Of a DNA stretch of 64,000 nt, positions 22,939-33,375 are shown piece by piece. Location of the stretch: contig MU867113.1 of assembly GCA_033725935.1 (NCBI GenBank), forward strand, positions 124,001 to 188,000. The letters are read 5' to 3'. A program made the position numbers and the translations under genes. Origin of the DNA: Cladorrhinum sp. PSN259. Lineage: Eukaryota; Ascomycota; Sordariomycetes; Sordariales; Podosporaceae. The number at the start of each line of letters is the position of its first letter. The stretch's first letter is position 1. The notes under the pieces are model-generated. The model had not been told where the DNA came from. It made no database searches and worked only from the letters and a program-made list of their open reading frames with translations.

Positions 22939-24821
22939 TTTGACGGATGTTTTTTTTTTCCTCAGGTGAACTGGAGAGTGGCTGTAGAGTTTGTTTGGTT
23001 TGCTGGGTTCTTGATTTTCTGCTGCTACTGGAGCTGGTGGTTTCGAGTTGAGTTTGAAGTGGTTCGATGGGAACATTTATACTTGATTTCTCTGCGCAGT
23101 GGAAAGACTATACGGCGTATAGCTGACGGTGGAGTGAGGAGCAAGCCAGACGCTTGCCTGCTCCCGGGCCCCGTGGGGACACCCCCAGACGGCCGCTGAG
23201 GCTTTTGGCACCTTCCATATTTGGAGATGATCGCAGACTGGAAGTACTTGAAGTTTCGATTCGAGATATTGGTAATGGTCACTCACAGTGTGAAACAGCT
23301 GTCAGCCTTGGTTATCAAGCCGAGACTTCTGTTGAGGAACATGAATTGAATGGGTCTGGTGAGAGTGGACTTACCGGCTTTCGGAGATGCAAACCTCAGG
23401 GGCAAAATAGGCGGGTCATCTGAGCCATATCAACAGTTGTATCGTTATGGTTCTGGCTTCTTATTGGTTTCCAAGGGTTGATGGTACATTCCGGGTAGAA
23501 GAACACACTTCATTGGTTTCCATAGGTTGATGATTGAAGGGCCGAAGAGAATGTCGGTATACAATCGGAAGACGTGAAACAACCCAGGGCGCTGTCAAGG
23601 GCAATGATGACATTTGTGATACTAGTGTCATCTTCCAGTGCCCCCGAGTTGTTAAGGCTTGCCTGGCATGATGTGACTCTCAGTTTTCCGTCCTCATGTT
23701 GCCCTCCTCAAGTCTCACATCCTTTTAGATATGATACAGTCTCCAACCTGTAAGAGCCCCAAGCGCCTCAGGCTCCAAGGTGACCATTTTTCTTGGAAAG
23801 TAGACATGAAAGTGTGTAAGGCGAGATTCAGTAATAGCTAGCAAATGGGGGCAACTACTACTTACAAATGAGCCTCGGTTGAACCATATTCTTACAAGAT
23901 ACCTACCTATACGCGCGATTTGACTTGGTTAGAAAGCTTATATAAGTTAGAAGAGTAAATCGTAAAGGTAATATTTCCAAAATAGGAAGGTTGTTTTGGC
24001 TCCCCGTTCAGTAATCCTTCCAGGTTGGCTCATAATACCTAAGCTTCAGTCTCACAAGATGACTGGTGATTGCCGGTGATCGGCGTTATTGTACATCTAA
24101 TCACCCCTCAGAGTCCGTTTTACGATCAATTATTGCGCAAGTGTGAGACATTCATCTCTGAGTAATTGCAAGCCACCCGGAAGTCATGGAACTGTCTCAA
24201 GCGGGCTTTTCTTCGGCTTTGACGCTTCATTTGACATATTGAGATCAATAACCGAAATAACTACGTCGCCGTCATAAGACTCCATAGTACAAACCCATGC
24301 TCATGTGGCAAATTAACCTTAAATTGCAAGCTATCGTTTGCGAACCGTGCGGAATCCGGGGAAGCTACTACACTCTCGGCACTGTCCCATGTCCCACCCA
24401 TGCTGACAATAGCAAGTCCCAAAGAAACACTTCGTATACTCGAAGATACACGTGAAGTGCATACTTAACGGCCGCCGGAACCTTATGCGTCACATTCCAT
24501 AAACCTCCTGCCGAATACAGGTGTACAACCGAGCTAAAGTAGTTACTAAGCTTACATGTACTTGAACGCTTACTTCGATGTCACATGTACTATCTCTGCC
24601 TTGACCTGACAGGCGAAGGGGCATGCTTACCAAGCCGAGACACCTAGGTAAGGCTGGGGACCAAGCACGTCTTTTTACCTGTCTCTCTCTCAGGGACTCT
24701 TCTTTCCCCAGCCTTCAATGTCAAACTTTCAACCCGAGCATCTATCTCCTGAATCTCAAGTAGGAGTTTAACAGCTTTCCAGTTGCCTTCATACTCAGTG
24801 TCAAGTTCCAAAGATACGACA
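22939..24821. other. Divergent intergenic region between repeat precursor and HxxHC gene
   Basis: About 1.9 kb with no supportable open frame. It separates the starts of two divergently transcribed genes and may hold shared regulatory sequence. A TATA-like site near the precursor is listed separately. Confidence 0.6.
23075..23081 (-). promoter_or_regulatory. TATA-like box of repeat-peptide gene
   Basis: TATAAAT on the minus strand, about 140 bp upstream of the chosen ATG at 22938. An in-frame ATG at 23076 overlaps this box and would bury the signal peptide, which supports the start at 22938. Confidence 0.5.
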
Positions 24822-25622
24822 ATGGACTCCCAAAGCACCCCCTTTCTCGCCCACCAACACCGAGCCAACAGCGAAGAGACCACTGACAACGACTCAGAGC
24901 TAGATTCGCTCTCATTAAAGCCACGAACAGACAGCAATGACAAAAACCAGCACACCTTATCCTCTCTCTTCCACCCAATAATCTACGTCTTTGCAATCTG
25001 GGGTTTCATCTCGCTCTCCTTCGGAATCATCCAAACCGTCTTTCCAGACCCATCCTCAACACCCTCAGGATCATCACCAACCTCGCTAGACGTCTACAGA
25101 CCCTCCACCCTCCCGCAAGGCCTGACCTCCTGCCTCTGCGGCGCCAACCCAAGCGAAGCCATCTCACTCGGTTGCATCTACGACACCCTCTCTTCAGCTT
25201 GGCTCCCGCCTTACTGTCGAGACCCAGAACTCACAGCCGAGTTTGAACGCGCCGGCCCGGGCCCGGATGGCGAATGGACGTACTATGCTGATCCCGAGGG
25301 GAAAGCAACCATGACCGTCGAGCAGGTAGCTGCCCTGGGAGGAACGGAGAATCCTCATTTTTATGCTTCCAGGAGGTACCACATTGCCCACTGTCTGTTT
25401 TACTGGCAAAAGTACTGGAGGATGCGGGATACGGGCGTGGTGATGGAGGAGATGTACGATTCACTGAGACATGCAAAGCACTGCGGGCGGTTGGTGCTGA
25501 ATCCGCCTCCCGAAGTTGACGTATTGATTGAGGTGCCTGTCGTTATGAATGGGAGCGGGTTGTTGATTGGTGGCGAGGAGGGGGAGGGAGGACATGGTCA
25601 TGAGCATGGTGGACACCATTGA
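24822..25622 (+). CDS. Membrane-anchored double-HxxHC protein (UstYa/DUF3328-like)
   Basis: Single exon, 266 aa, from ATG 24822 (ACAATGG context). The N-terminus (1-49) is polar and acidic. One transmembrane segment (about 50-72) makes it a type II membrane protein. The lumenal part has a conserved-looking block with CLCG near 104-107, GC at 117-118 and WLPPYC at 127-132, then DGEWTYY. Two HxxHC motifs follow, HIAHC at 187-191 and HAKHC at 217-221, and the tail is Gly/His-rich. One TM plus paired HxxHC about 30 residues apart is the layout of UstYa/DUF3328 oxidases that modify fungal RiPP peptides. The rest of the sequence differs from the UstYa proteins I can recall, and proteins with this Cys/HxxHC pattern also occur outside RiPP clusters, so the catalytic role is inferred. 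It is transcribed divergently from the repeat-peptide precursor, 1.9 kb away. Confidence 0.6.
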   Translation: MDSQSTPFLAHQHRANSEETTDNDSELDSLSLKPRTDSNDKNQHTLSSLFHPIIYVFAIWGFISLSFGIIQTVFPDPSSTPSGSSPTSLDVYRPSTLPQGLTSCLCGANPSEAISLGCIYDTLSSAWLPPYCRDPELTAEFERAGPGPDGEWTYYADPEGKATMTVEQVAALGGTENPHFYASRRYHIAHCLFYWQKYWRMRDTGVVMEEMYDSLRHAKHCGRLVLNPPPEVDVLIEVPVVMNGSGLLIGGEEGEGGHGHEHGGHH

Positions 25623-26219
25623 ATTACATGTACATTTAGTGTGTTTCGTTTTGTTACTCAAGTATATTTAGTCTAGGTGTCAAAAGATTGGTGTCCTCAA
25701 ATTAACTCAACAAACTTGCCAAAGGGAGGTATCATCGTTGTCATTTACCCACTAAACAAATCCGGGAGAATCTTTCGACACATGTGTGTTGTTGAGAAGC
25801 GTGATTCTGGCTGAGCACTTCCACGGTCAGTGTAGAATATTAGACTAGGCCGGTGTCTTCGTTGCACATCAGAACTATGAATTGATTTATCGCCTTCAAC
25901 TCCACTTTTGCCCCTTTTACCCCCTTTAACTTTTTGCCCCCTTACCCCTTTACCATGCGGCCGTGCACCCTAACCCTCAGGATTCAATGACGTAATCGAA
26001 AACTGAGGCATTTGTCTCCACAACAACAGACGCAGAAAATCAAGGCTGCCGGTACCGGGAGTGTGTACTCTCGTTTCGGAAATCTTATTGTTACCTAAAA
26101 CTATAGTTCAGTCGTTCCAAGTCTGTATGTTGTTGGATTTCTGCTGGTTGCACCTTCCGTTTTCACATTTGAGACTTTGCTTGCGACTGCTGCAATCGTG
26201 CCTTCCACACCAAGCCTCT
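25623..26219. other. Intergenic
   Basis: About 0.6 kb with C/T-rich stretches near 25905-25965. Probably the 3' UTR of the HxxHC gene and the promoter of the Nudix gene. Confidence 0.55.
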
Positions 26220-27077
26220 ATGTGGGGCCGACTCGGACCCGTCCGCAGCCTGAGAGCTCACTGCTGCCCCACCCCCTCATTCTTTCCCTCTTTCAGCAAC
26301 TTGACCAAACCACTCCAGCATTCGAGTTTCCAAATCCCGCCTTCACAGCCACTGCAACCTCTATCAAAACCTAAAGCCCAATCACTTCAATTCCGTCAAC
26401 GTTTTCACACATCACCCAAAATGACAGCCCACAAATCCCAAGAACCGGTCATCACATCCGTCACCGAGCTCCCCACCGAAAAAGCAAAATGGGTAACCCT
26501 CCAACATATCAACTACACCGACCAGACCGGCAAAGCAAGGACCTGGGAGGTCGCCTCCCGCAAGACCCGGTCCGCCAAATCCGGAGTCGACGCGGTCGCG
26601 ATTGGGAACATCCTCCTCCCCGCTAACGGCGGCCCACCCTCAACCATCATCGTAATCCAGTTCCGTCCCCCGCTTGATGCCTACACCGTGGAGTGGCCCG
26701 CTGGTCTCATTGACGAGGGAGAAACAGCCGAGCAGGCGGCTGTCAGAGAATTCAAAGAAGAAACGGGCTATGCGGTTACGAGAGTGGTGGATGTCAGCCC
26801 CGTCCAGGCTGCGGATCCGGGGATGAGCAACGCCAATATGCAGATGGCCATGGTTGAGGTTGATTTACCGGAGGAAGATGGCGAGGGGAAGCTGCCGGAG
26901 CAGAGGTTAGAGGACGGGGAGCATATTGAGCGGGTCGTGGTTAGGTTGGATGAGTTTTACGACAAGTTGGTTGAGTACAGCAAGCGGGAGAGGTTCATTG
27001 TTGCGGCCAAGCTGTTTCATTTTGCTGCGGGGATGGAGTTTGTCAGGAAGAGGGGGAAGGAGTTGAAGCTTTTGTAA
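26220..27077 (+). CDS. ADP-ribose pyrophosphatase, Nudix family
   Basis: Nudix hydrolase of the NUDT5/yeast Ysa1 type, expected to split ADP-ribose and related ADP-sugars into AMP and a sugar phosphate. The Nudix box GLIDEGETAEQAAVREFKEE is complete (GX5EX7REUXEEXGU) and the upstream VEWPAG is typical of the ADP-sugar branch. Two in-frame starts are credible. ATG 26220 gives 285 aa with a 67-residue leader without acidic residues, rich in Arg, Ser and Pro and ending RQRFHTSPK, like a mitochondrial presequence. ATG 26421 (CCCAAAATGAC) is in the better context and gives a 218-aa cytosolic protein, the usual length for this family. One gene may supply both compartments. No intron. Confidence 0.9.
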   Translation: MWGRLGPVRSLRAHCCPTPSFFPSFSNLTKPLQHSSFQIPPSQPLQPLSKPKAQSLQFRQRFHTSPKMTAHKSQEPVITSVTELPTEKAKWVTLQHINYTDQTGKARTWEVASRKTRSAKSGVDAVAIGNILLPANGGPPSTIIVIQFRPPLDAYTVEWPAGLIDEGETAEQAAVREFKEETGYAVTRVVDVSPVQAADPGMSNANMQMAMVEVDLPEEDGEGKLPEQRLEDGEHIERVVVRLDEFYDKLVEYSKRERFIVAAKLFHFAAGMEFVRKRGKELKLL

Positions 27078-27677
27078 ATGGGAGCGATGTGTTGGGGAGA
27101 ATAACATGAATTGGTCAGTAGACTTGAGAAACTCTGTGGCAGGCCGCTTTTTCGATGAGACGATGGGATGAGATTTTGTTGTGTATACACGTTGGGGAGA
27201 GAAGGCAGCCATGTGACTTTCAAGAAGAGACGGCCGCCCACATACTGTGTATGCCGACGATTGCCATCGTCCCTTGTTTCTGAACGAACGGTCAATAACT
27301 TTCGTTCCACGGCCTAACCCAAAGCCCCAAGTCCCCGACACCGAGCCCGCCAATTTTATTCACACGGACTGACGTGTTCAAGCAGCTTGCAGGAATAACA
27401 GCAAATTATTATGCTGTGCTACTGCTGAGTGGGGCCCACGAGGCAAGCCGCATCTTGATATAGCCTCACGCAACAATGCCAGCTCAACCATTTTCTTTGT
27501 GATTCGGCAAAGAACTCAACATAGCGTCTGTAGGATACGTTCTGGCAACCAGAATCAGACGAGTGTTGGCCTATATAAATCATCATTCCTGCCACTCTTC
27601 AAACTCTCCTCTTCTCCTGCAGTTCCAACATCCTTCAGTGGGATCGCACACTACCAACTCGCAAATCATCGCCCACA
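27078..27677. other. Intergenic
   Basis: About 0.6 kb: the 3' flank of the Nudix gene and the promoter of the first Hce2-type gene. No supportable gene. Confidence 0.6.
27572..27578 (+). promoter_or_regulatory. TATA box of Hce2-type gene 1
   Basis: TATATAA lies about 100 bp upstream of the ATG at 27678. Confidence 0.55.
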
Positions 27678-28257
27678 ATGAAGCTTTCAAAGCAGCAAAT
27701 CATCTTGGCCATCACGGCCCTCCTCGGCGCCACCGTTCAGGCTGCCCCGGCTGATCCCGCCCCTACCAGCCCCGTCACCACACCCCTAGATGCCGCCCAA
27801 AAGACCTTGTGCCACGACTACAGCTGGGAAAACCAGGTCTCCAAGGGTTCTCCCCCCGTCGAGGACTGTGAGGAGCTTTACACCTTCCTCGGAAAGCCCG
27901 GCAAGGACAAGCTCAACTGGTAACCTTTTTCACTGCACACACACCAAATGATCCCAATGTCTTTTTTTTTTTTCTTTTTTTTTTTTCTGACGAATTTTTG
28001 TGTGTTTAAATAGGACCGTCGGTGATATCCAGCACAAGATCTGCTACTGGGGCAGGTGTTACATCGGCGGCCAGCGCACCGGAGCCAAGTCTGGCACCTC
28101 GAGCCTGGGGAACGAGGACCTGCGCGCCATCATTCGCAAATCGATTGACGATTACAAGTATACCTTCGACGACGGGGTCACGCGCGTGGGCACCAAGGGC
28201 CAGCTGCAGTGCAACGGCGACGATTGGGTTGATTGGGGTCTTTACCATTCTCCTTAG
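27678..28257 (+). CDS. Secreted Hce2-type (Ecp2-like) protein 1
   Basis: Two exons, 27678-27919 and 28014-28257, 161 aa. The 94-nt intron splits a Trp codon, has a CTGAC branch site and holds long T-runs. A signal peptide (MKLSKQQIILAITALLGATVQA) is followed by an Ala/Pro-rich pro-like stretch. The mature part matches the Hce2 layout: CHDYSWENQVS, then DCEELY, a central CYWGRCYIGG, NEDLRAIIRKSIDDY, and GTKGQLQC ending VDWGLYH. Hce2 proteins are homologues of the secreted Cladosporium fulvum Ecp2 and occur in pathogens and saprotrophs alike. It has a diverged paralogue at 33376 with an intron at the same place. Any effector or antagonistic role is not shown by the sequence. Confidence 0.8.
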
Positions 28258-28871
28258 AGGTCTAAGTAGTAGTGGCACTTGCCCATTCAGTTGCCACTCT
28301 TGGAGTTGTTCGTTGGAGGCCCGGGGGAAAAAGAAGTTGGTATGAGGTTATCGAAAATTTGAGTTGTGGTGTGAAGAATGAGGAAGAAGCGGAAACAGAT
28401 TTTGGACTGTAGTCGGTGGTTACTTGATGGCACTGCACAGTTAGAGCAAAATGAAATAAACCAAAATAAGCTGCGGGGCTCGTTGATTTTGTTACACATC
28501 CCAGGTCGGCTAATTATGCAGCACCATCGCATGATTTTAATCCCAACGTCATTATGAAATCTGATCCCGAGTATAGTTTTACACAGATGATGCACGTACA
28601 CGTACATGTAGTAACTGATATAGGAAACTTGGATGGTAATTTCTTGGCTATGTGCCAAATGAAGGTATACAATCAGGGGTTATTGTCTTTCTTCTTTTTC
28701 CAGAATGTGTCTCTTCAGAGTTTTTCCTTTCTATATTGTGCTGTACCTCTTGTATAATCGCAAGACAAACATCCGTGCCTACCGTCTAGGCTACTTGTCC
28801 AGTTCGTCAGGGTTCTTTCCCTCCCTCACCGAACCCCTTCTTCTCCTTACATCCATCCCACCCCCAAACAT
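28258..28871. other. Convergent intergenic region
   Basis: About 0.6 kb between two converging genes, presumably their 3' UTRs. No gene seen. Confidence 0.6.
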
Positions 28872-30124
28872 TTAGATGCCCAACTTTCGCTTCAGGTACT
28901 CCTCGAAGGAAGGAACCGTCTCCGTGACCGTGGCGGGGTCGACAATCGTCCGCAGCATATGCAGCTGAACTGGCTTCGTGGGACAATATGACTGTTCCCA
29001 CAACATAGACGAGGCCGGGTCCCATGGTCAGCTTCCAATGTAGACTTTTGAGGCAGAGCAACGTCATCGCATGGCACCACCTCATTGGGGGCGGGGGATT
29101 TCTACTACTTACACACCAAGAAGGGCAGTCGCCAAATTTGCACTACAATTTTTTTCGCGGGAAATTTTCATATTTCCCCTTCTTGTCAGTCTCATCCATT
29201 TGAATTGTTTTTCTTGCAAAAGGTCACTGCACGTCGCCGTGCGTGCAAAAAGACGGAAGGGGTAAACATGTTTCTGCAAACTTACGTCAAAACTTATGCA
29301 GATCCCAGGGGGGCAAACCTCAGGATTGTCGAACCCGGCCCCCCTGGTTCTTGAGGAGGATGATGTCAAGGTAGACAGGGTCGTGCCGGCCCGTTTGGTG
29401 ATAACTGCTGGCGGGGTGGATACCTCGGGCTGAGGTTCTCCGGCGGGAACGTCCCGCACGGCCCGAAGGTACTCCTCCAACGAGGGAACTGTCCCGGTAA
29501 CGGTGGCAGTATCGATTCCCGGTAGCGGCCCGGTTCTGAAGCCCTGCGAAGGGCAAGCAAACTTGTGGAAGCAGTCAGTTATTTCACCTTGGGGTTTTTT
29601 TTCTATCTTGATGAAAATGAAGTTTGGGGGTATACTCACACACCATCCAGCGCAATCGCCAAAATCGCACTGTTTTGTCTCGCGTGGTTAGTCACGACAT
29701 CTTGCGACGGTAGCAAGTAGAGGCTTTGCTTGCAAAGGGTGGCAAAAGCCCTTATATGGATACTTACCCCCATGGCGACGCAAATCGCTGGCGGGCAGAT
29801 CGTTATCCTGGTTGTCACGGTGGTCTTGCTTGAGGAGAACGAAGAAGATGTCGGCTGCGTCGATGGCTGTGTGGTGACGGTTCGTGTCACAGTGCCGGAT
29901 TCAGATCCAGAAGAGGAGGAGGGCGTTAGACTTGAGGAAGATGTCGACGACAGCATGGTAGATGTTGGAGTACTGGGTGACGGAGTGCCTATGGTTCTGG
30001 CGGTTAAAGTGCGGATCCTTTTGATGACGGTGCGGGTTTGAGCGTCAGGCGCTGGGTCAGGGGCTGCCAAACCATGGTGGGCGGCAGCAGCTGCGACGAT
30101 GGCAAGGAGCGTGATGATGCGCAT
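28872..30124 (-). CDS. Secreted precursor with two cysteine modules and Lys-Arg sites
   Basis: Five exons read on the minus strand: 30124-29768, 29669-29640, 29543-29286, 29142-29113 and 28991-28872, about 264 aa. All junctions are phase 0, all donors GTAAG or GTGAG. A signal peptide (MRIITLLAIVAAAAAHHGLA) comes first. Two copies of one module follow: a Lys-Arg site (VIKR, ITKR), a Ser/Thr-rich linker, CPPAIC or CPPGIC, then a 30-nt micro-exon encoding CDFGDCAGWC or CKFGDCPSWC, then a tail with ATVTxTVPSxEEYL. Each module thus has five cysteines. The matching exon pattern shows internal duplication. The last acceptor is uncertain (28991, or 28964, both in frame). I do not recognise the family. 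Two small disulphide peptides released by kexin cleavage are plausible. Confidence 0.7.
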
Positions 30125-30807
30125 CGCCAAGGTATTGATTTACAAGGGGAGATAAAGTTGTATCGAATGCTTTTGCTACGCTTTGAACCAAGGTAGCCGG
30201 TTTCAAGAGAAGCTATCGAGGCGACTTATAAGACCGGAGCAATTCTCTCACCGAACGTTCGATGGCCAAGTCGAGAATATCTCATGACTTGTAAAGGACC
30301 TCTGGCTCGGTGAGTGGTTATCTATCGATGTTACACAGGGGAGGAAGGTAGGATGTCAGGGTCGCATCAACGCAGCCAATACAGATGGCGCAGTAAATAC
30401 CGATTGCAACACAACATCGGGAGCCCCAACGAGTAAAATCCCAGGAGCCTGGTTTGACCGCCATGCGGCAGCCTTACCGTTTCTATAAGGGGACCATTGG
30501 CCCACACAGCTGAGGGGTTCAGTCTCCGGCATTGGGTACCACTCGCCCGGCAGCACTGGTTTGGCCAAGAAGGGCCTCTGGGCAGCAGCTGCAAACTGTC
30601 GGAATAACGTAACCGCTATATGAGCTGCACACCACTCCGCTCATCAATGATAGGCGATCTGTATTCCGTTTCTAGACATTTTTTTGCGAGCTGATTAGTT
30701 TGATTTCGGTGTAAAAAGGCTCTGGCTCATGACCCTCAGACAGGTCGACGTCTTCATTCTCTGTTCTCTACAGACAGATTTTTGTGCAGCCGCGTGCGTA
30801 TTCAACC
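30125..30807. other. Divergent intergenic region
   Basis: About 0.7 kb between two divergent genes. A 70-codon minus-strand frame (30356-30568) has no recognisable feature and is not called. Confidence 0.55.
30225..30230 (-). promoter_or_regulatory. TATA-like box of two-module gene
   Basis: TATAAG on the minus strand about 100 bp upstream of the ATG at 30124. Confidence 0.4.
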
Positions 30808-32533
30808 ATGAAGCGGCCAGGCTCCTGGCTAACATTCACTTACTCCATTTCGAGGGAGTATCCCTACCGATGGTTTCCCTGGGTGACGCTGATAGGTGGT
30901 CTCGTGTTTGCCACCCTGTTTACCGTGTTTAGCCTCGCGGCAAAGGGGTATTATCTGGAGTGAGGATTCTGCCACTCGAAAGCGAATGAAAGAAAGAAGA
31001 CGCTAACAGGAGACAGGGTTATTTACACCCGCAATCCAAATATCACCGAGGCCCAGTTGTATTGGTTCAGCCGTGCTCCGTTCTCATGGACAGATCCGGT
31101 GAGCTTTCCTCCAATGAAGAAACTGTGAGAAGGAGGGAGACTGAAAAAAGTTATGCAATTAGCTGTCACCAGCATGCCAACCAACAGAACTCCAAATTGG
31201 AACACGTACGTCATCTGTAGCTTATAGCTGTCGGCTATTTGACTGACAAGACGAAAGAGGTGTTCACCGACAAGCTCTGGCGTTCCTTCACCATCATCAC
31301 CGTGGCCGTTGCCGACGAGGAACAGAGCAAACCCGACCTTCTGGAACCCGTGATTGTCTACAAGAACAATCCCCTGGAGAACTGTACTGTTGACAACATC
31401 GTCGTTTACCTTCGAAACGAAACAACCATAACGCAGCAATACGAGATTGCATCTTCTCATTTCCTAGACAGGGTTGACGCTCGGGCTGATATCTCGTGCC
31501 GCGTGGCAACCAAGCCCCCAGCCACTATCCGGATGACCACCACCCTGGGTGCTAGGCCGGCAACCTGGTTGAGCACCTTTGGAGTGATCACCAACTTCAG
31601 CATGGTGTCTGAGGCCCAGTTAGAAAGATCGAATGCCGTACTCGGGGAGCTCCTCATGTCCGTTCCCTCCTGCTTCTTCTACTTGGCTCCTGTTTTCTCT
31701 TCAAAAGCTCACCACTCAGTAATAGCGCACCGTACGACTACCTCCTCAAACGCCGTCAACTGAAACAACAACTCGCCTCCATCAACTCGACAAACACAAC
31801 GGCCGCCCCGAACGTTGGCTTCCTCGACCCCGCCATCTACGTCCTCTCGAGAAACAAGACCAGCCAGCCGATAAGCTCCCCAACCTTTTTCACCGGCTTC
31901 CGCCTCACCCCGCGGACAGGCAGTCCCTCCACCGCGCCTACCGTAACCCAAGACCAAACCATGACGCCGCTCATCTACCCTCAGATCATGCCGCCGGACC
32001 CCATCACGCGCATAGCCAAGGTGTTCTACTCTATCCTCCTATCGGACCTCGGCCAAGACCACAAGGTAGACACGGTGGTTTCCGATCGCGACCTGCTGAT
32101 AGAGTACACCGACACGCTGATCAAGGATATGGAAGAGGAGCCGGGCATAGACTGGAAGGTCATCAACTTTTGGAAAAACGGGACCAGCCACATGAAGCCG
32201 GGGAACGAGTCGACCATCTACACGCAGTACACCTGCCAAGTGCCCCGGCAGCGGGTGACGGGCTCCGTGGTCATCGCCGTGATGGTGTCCGACATTGTGC
32301 TGCTGCAAGCCCTCTGGACACTGTTCACCTGGGGCACAATGTGGTGGATGCAGAGGACAAGGGGGAAGAAGGATTCTGACATCATGTGCTGCGTCGGATG
32401 CGCGTACGACAACAAGAGTGGCGGCGGGGGCATGGGTCGGAGCTTGACGGGTTTTACCATCACAGAGGTTGTGGGAGGCAGCGGAGGATCGTCCTCGGAC
32501 GAAGAAAAGAGGGTGGGTGGCTATCGGTCCTGA
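30808..32533 (+). CDS. Two-transmembrane fungal protein, function unknown
   Basis: Five exons: 30808-30959, 31017-31098, 31163-31205, 31258-31657 and 31708-32533, giving 500 aa. The first three introns have good donors (GTGAGG, GTGAGC, GTACGT). The fourth is inferred from a needed frame change; its donor GTCCGT is weak and its acceptor could also be at 31719. An N-terminal TM segment (VTLIGGLVFATLFTVFSLAA, about 26-45) is followed by a large presumably external domain with a conserved-looking Cys (SPACQPTELQIG) and LENCTV, and many N-glycosylation sites. A second TM (VVIAVMVSDIVLLQALWTLF) precedes a short cytoplasmic tail rich in Gly and Ser. This layout is common in a large uncharacterised ascomycete family. 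A real frameshift instead of intron 4 cannot be excluded. Confidence 0.7.
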
Positions 32534-33375
32534 AGATGATGTATAAGTAACAACCGAGGTAGGTAGGGTGTTTGTAGGCCACACGTATTTTTAGCAAATC
32601 AATTGTGACGTGTTTGATTGAATTTTTCGAGTTGTTCTGTACTTGGCGTCTTTTTGCCAGCTGGTTGAAAAGTCCTCCTGAGTCTATTCTCGTGTGTTCC
32701 GCGAATCAAGATGAACTTCTTTGATATTGTAGAACCGCAGTTGTAAACCTTGAGAGTGTCAACCAAGAACAGCGATTGGTTAAATTACAAGGTCTGGGTA
32801 CCTCCGGGGTGATTGGCGGGTTCCTGTGGGGGTTGTGATGGAGGTGACGGCTGGTGGCTTCCCTACCTATAGAACGTGGGGGGTTGCTGCACCACCAAGG
32901 TCACCTCCACCCTCATACACGGAGATCGACTTGAGACACGGGCAACATGCATATAAAATTCAGCACAGCTTGAAAAACATGCAAAGCAAGTAACCGGTAG
33001 ATTACAATTCTTTTGAGGATATAGCGGTTTTCCTCATTTAATCGATTTGGTGGCTCTGAACCTGGTGGTCTATGGTTACGGTCAGCTGATGAGCTACATC
33101 TATTGGGGGTTCTGCCTGCTCTCACTGGAACATGGCCATAGAGCCGTAGTCTGGTAGTCTCCATGCGATGACTTGGAGCGCAGATTTCTTTGAGACAGAT
33201 TGCTGAGGGCTTTGTTGAACTTTACCGCCATCCAGACCTCTTTACAAATTGCAATTCTAGAATCTCACGTGTATAGCAGGAGCACATTCTAACCCTTCCT
33301 CCTACCAGCTTCCCTTGCTCCATCATCACCTCAATCACCAAACAACCTTCACACTCAAAATTGCCTTTATTCACA
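32534..33375. other. Intergenic
   Basis: About 0.8 kb between two forward genes. No supportable gene. Confidence 0.6.

Noticed and set aside
30356..30568. 70-codon minus frame
   Set aside because: No signal peptide, domain, intron or context to support it.
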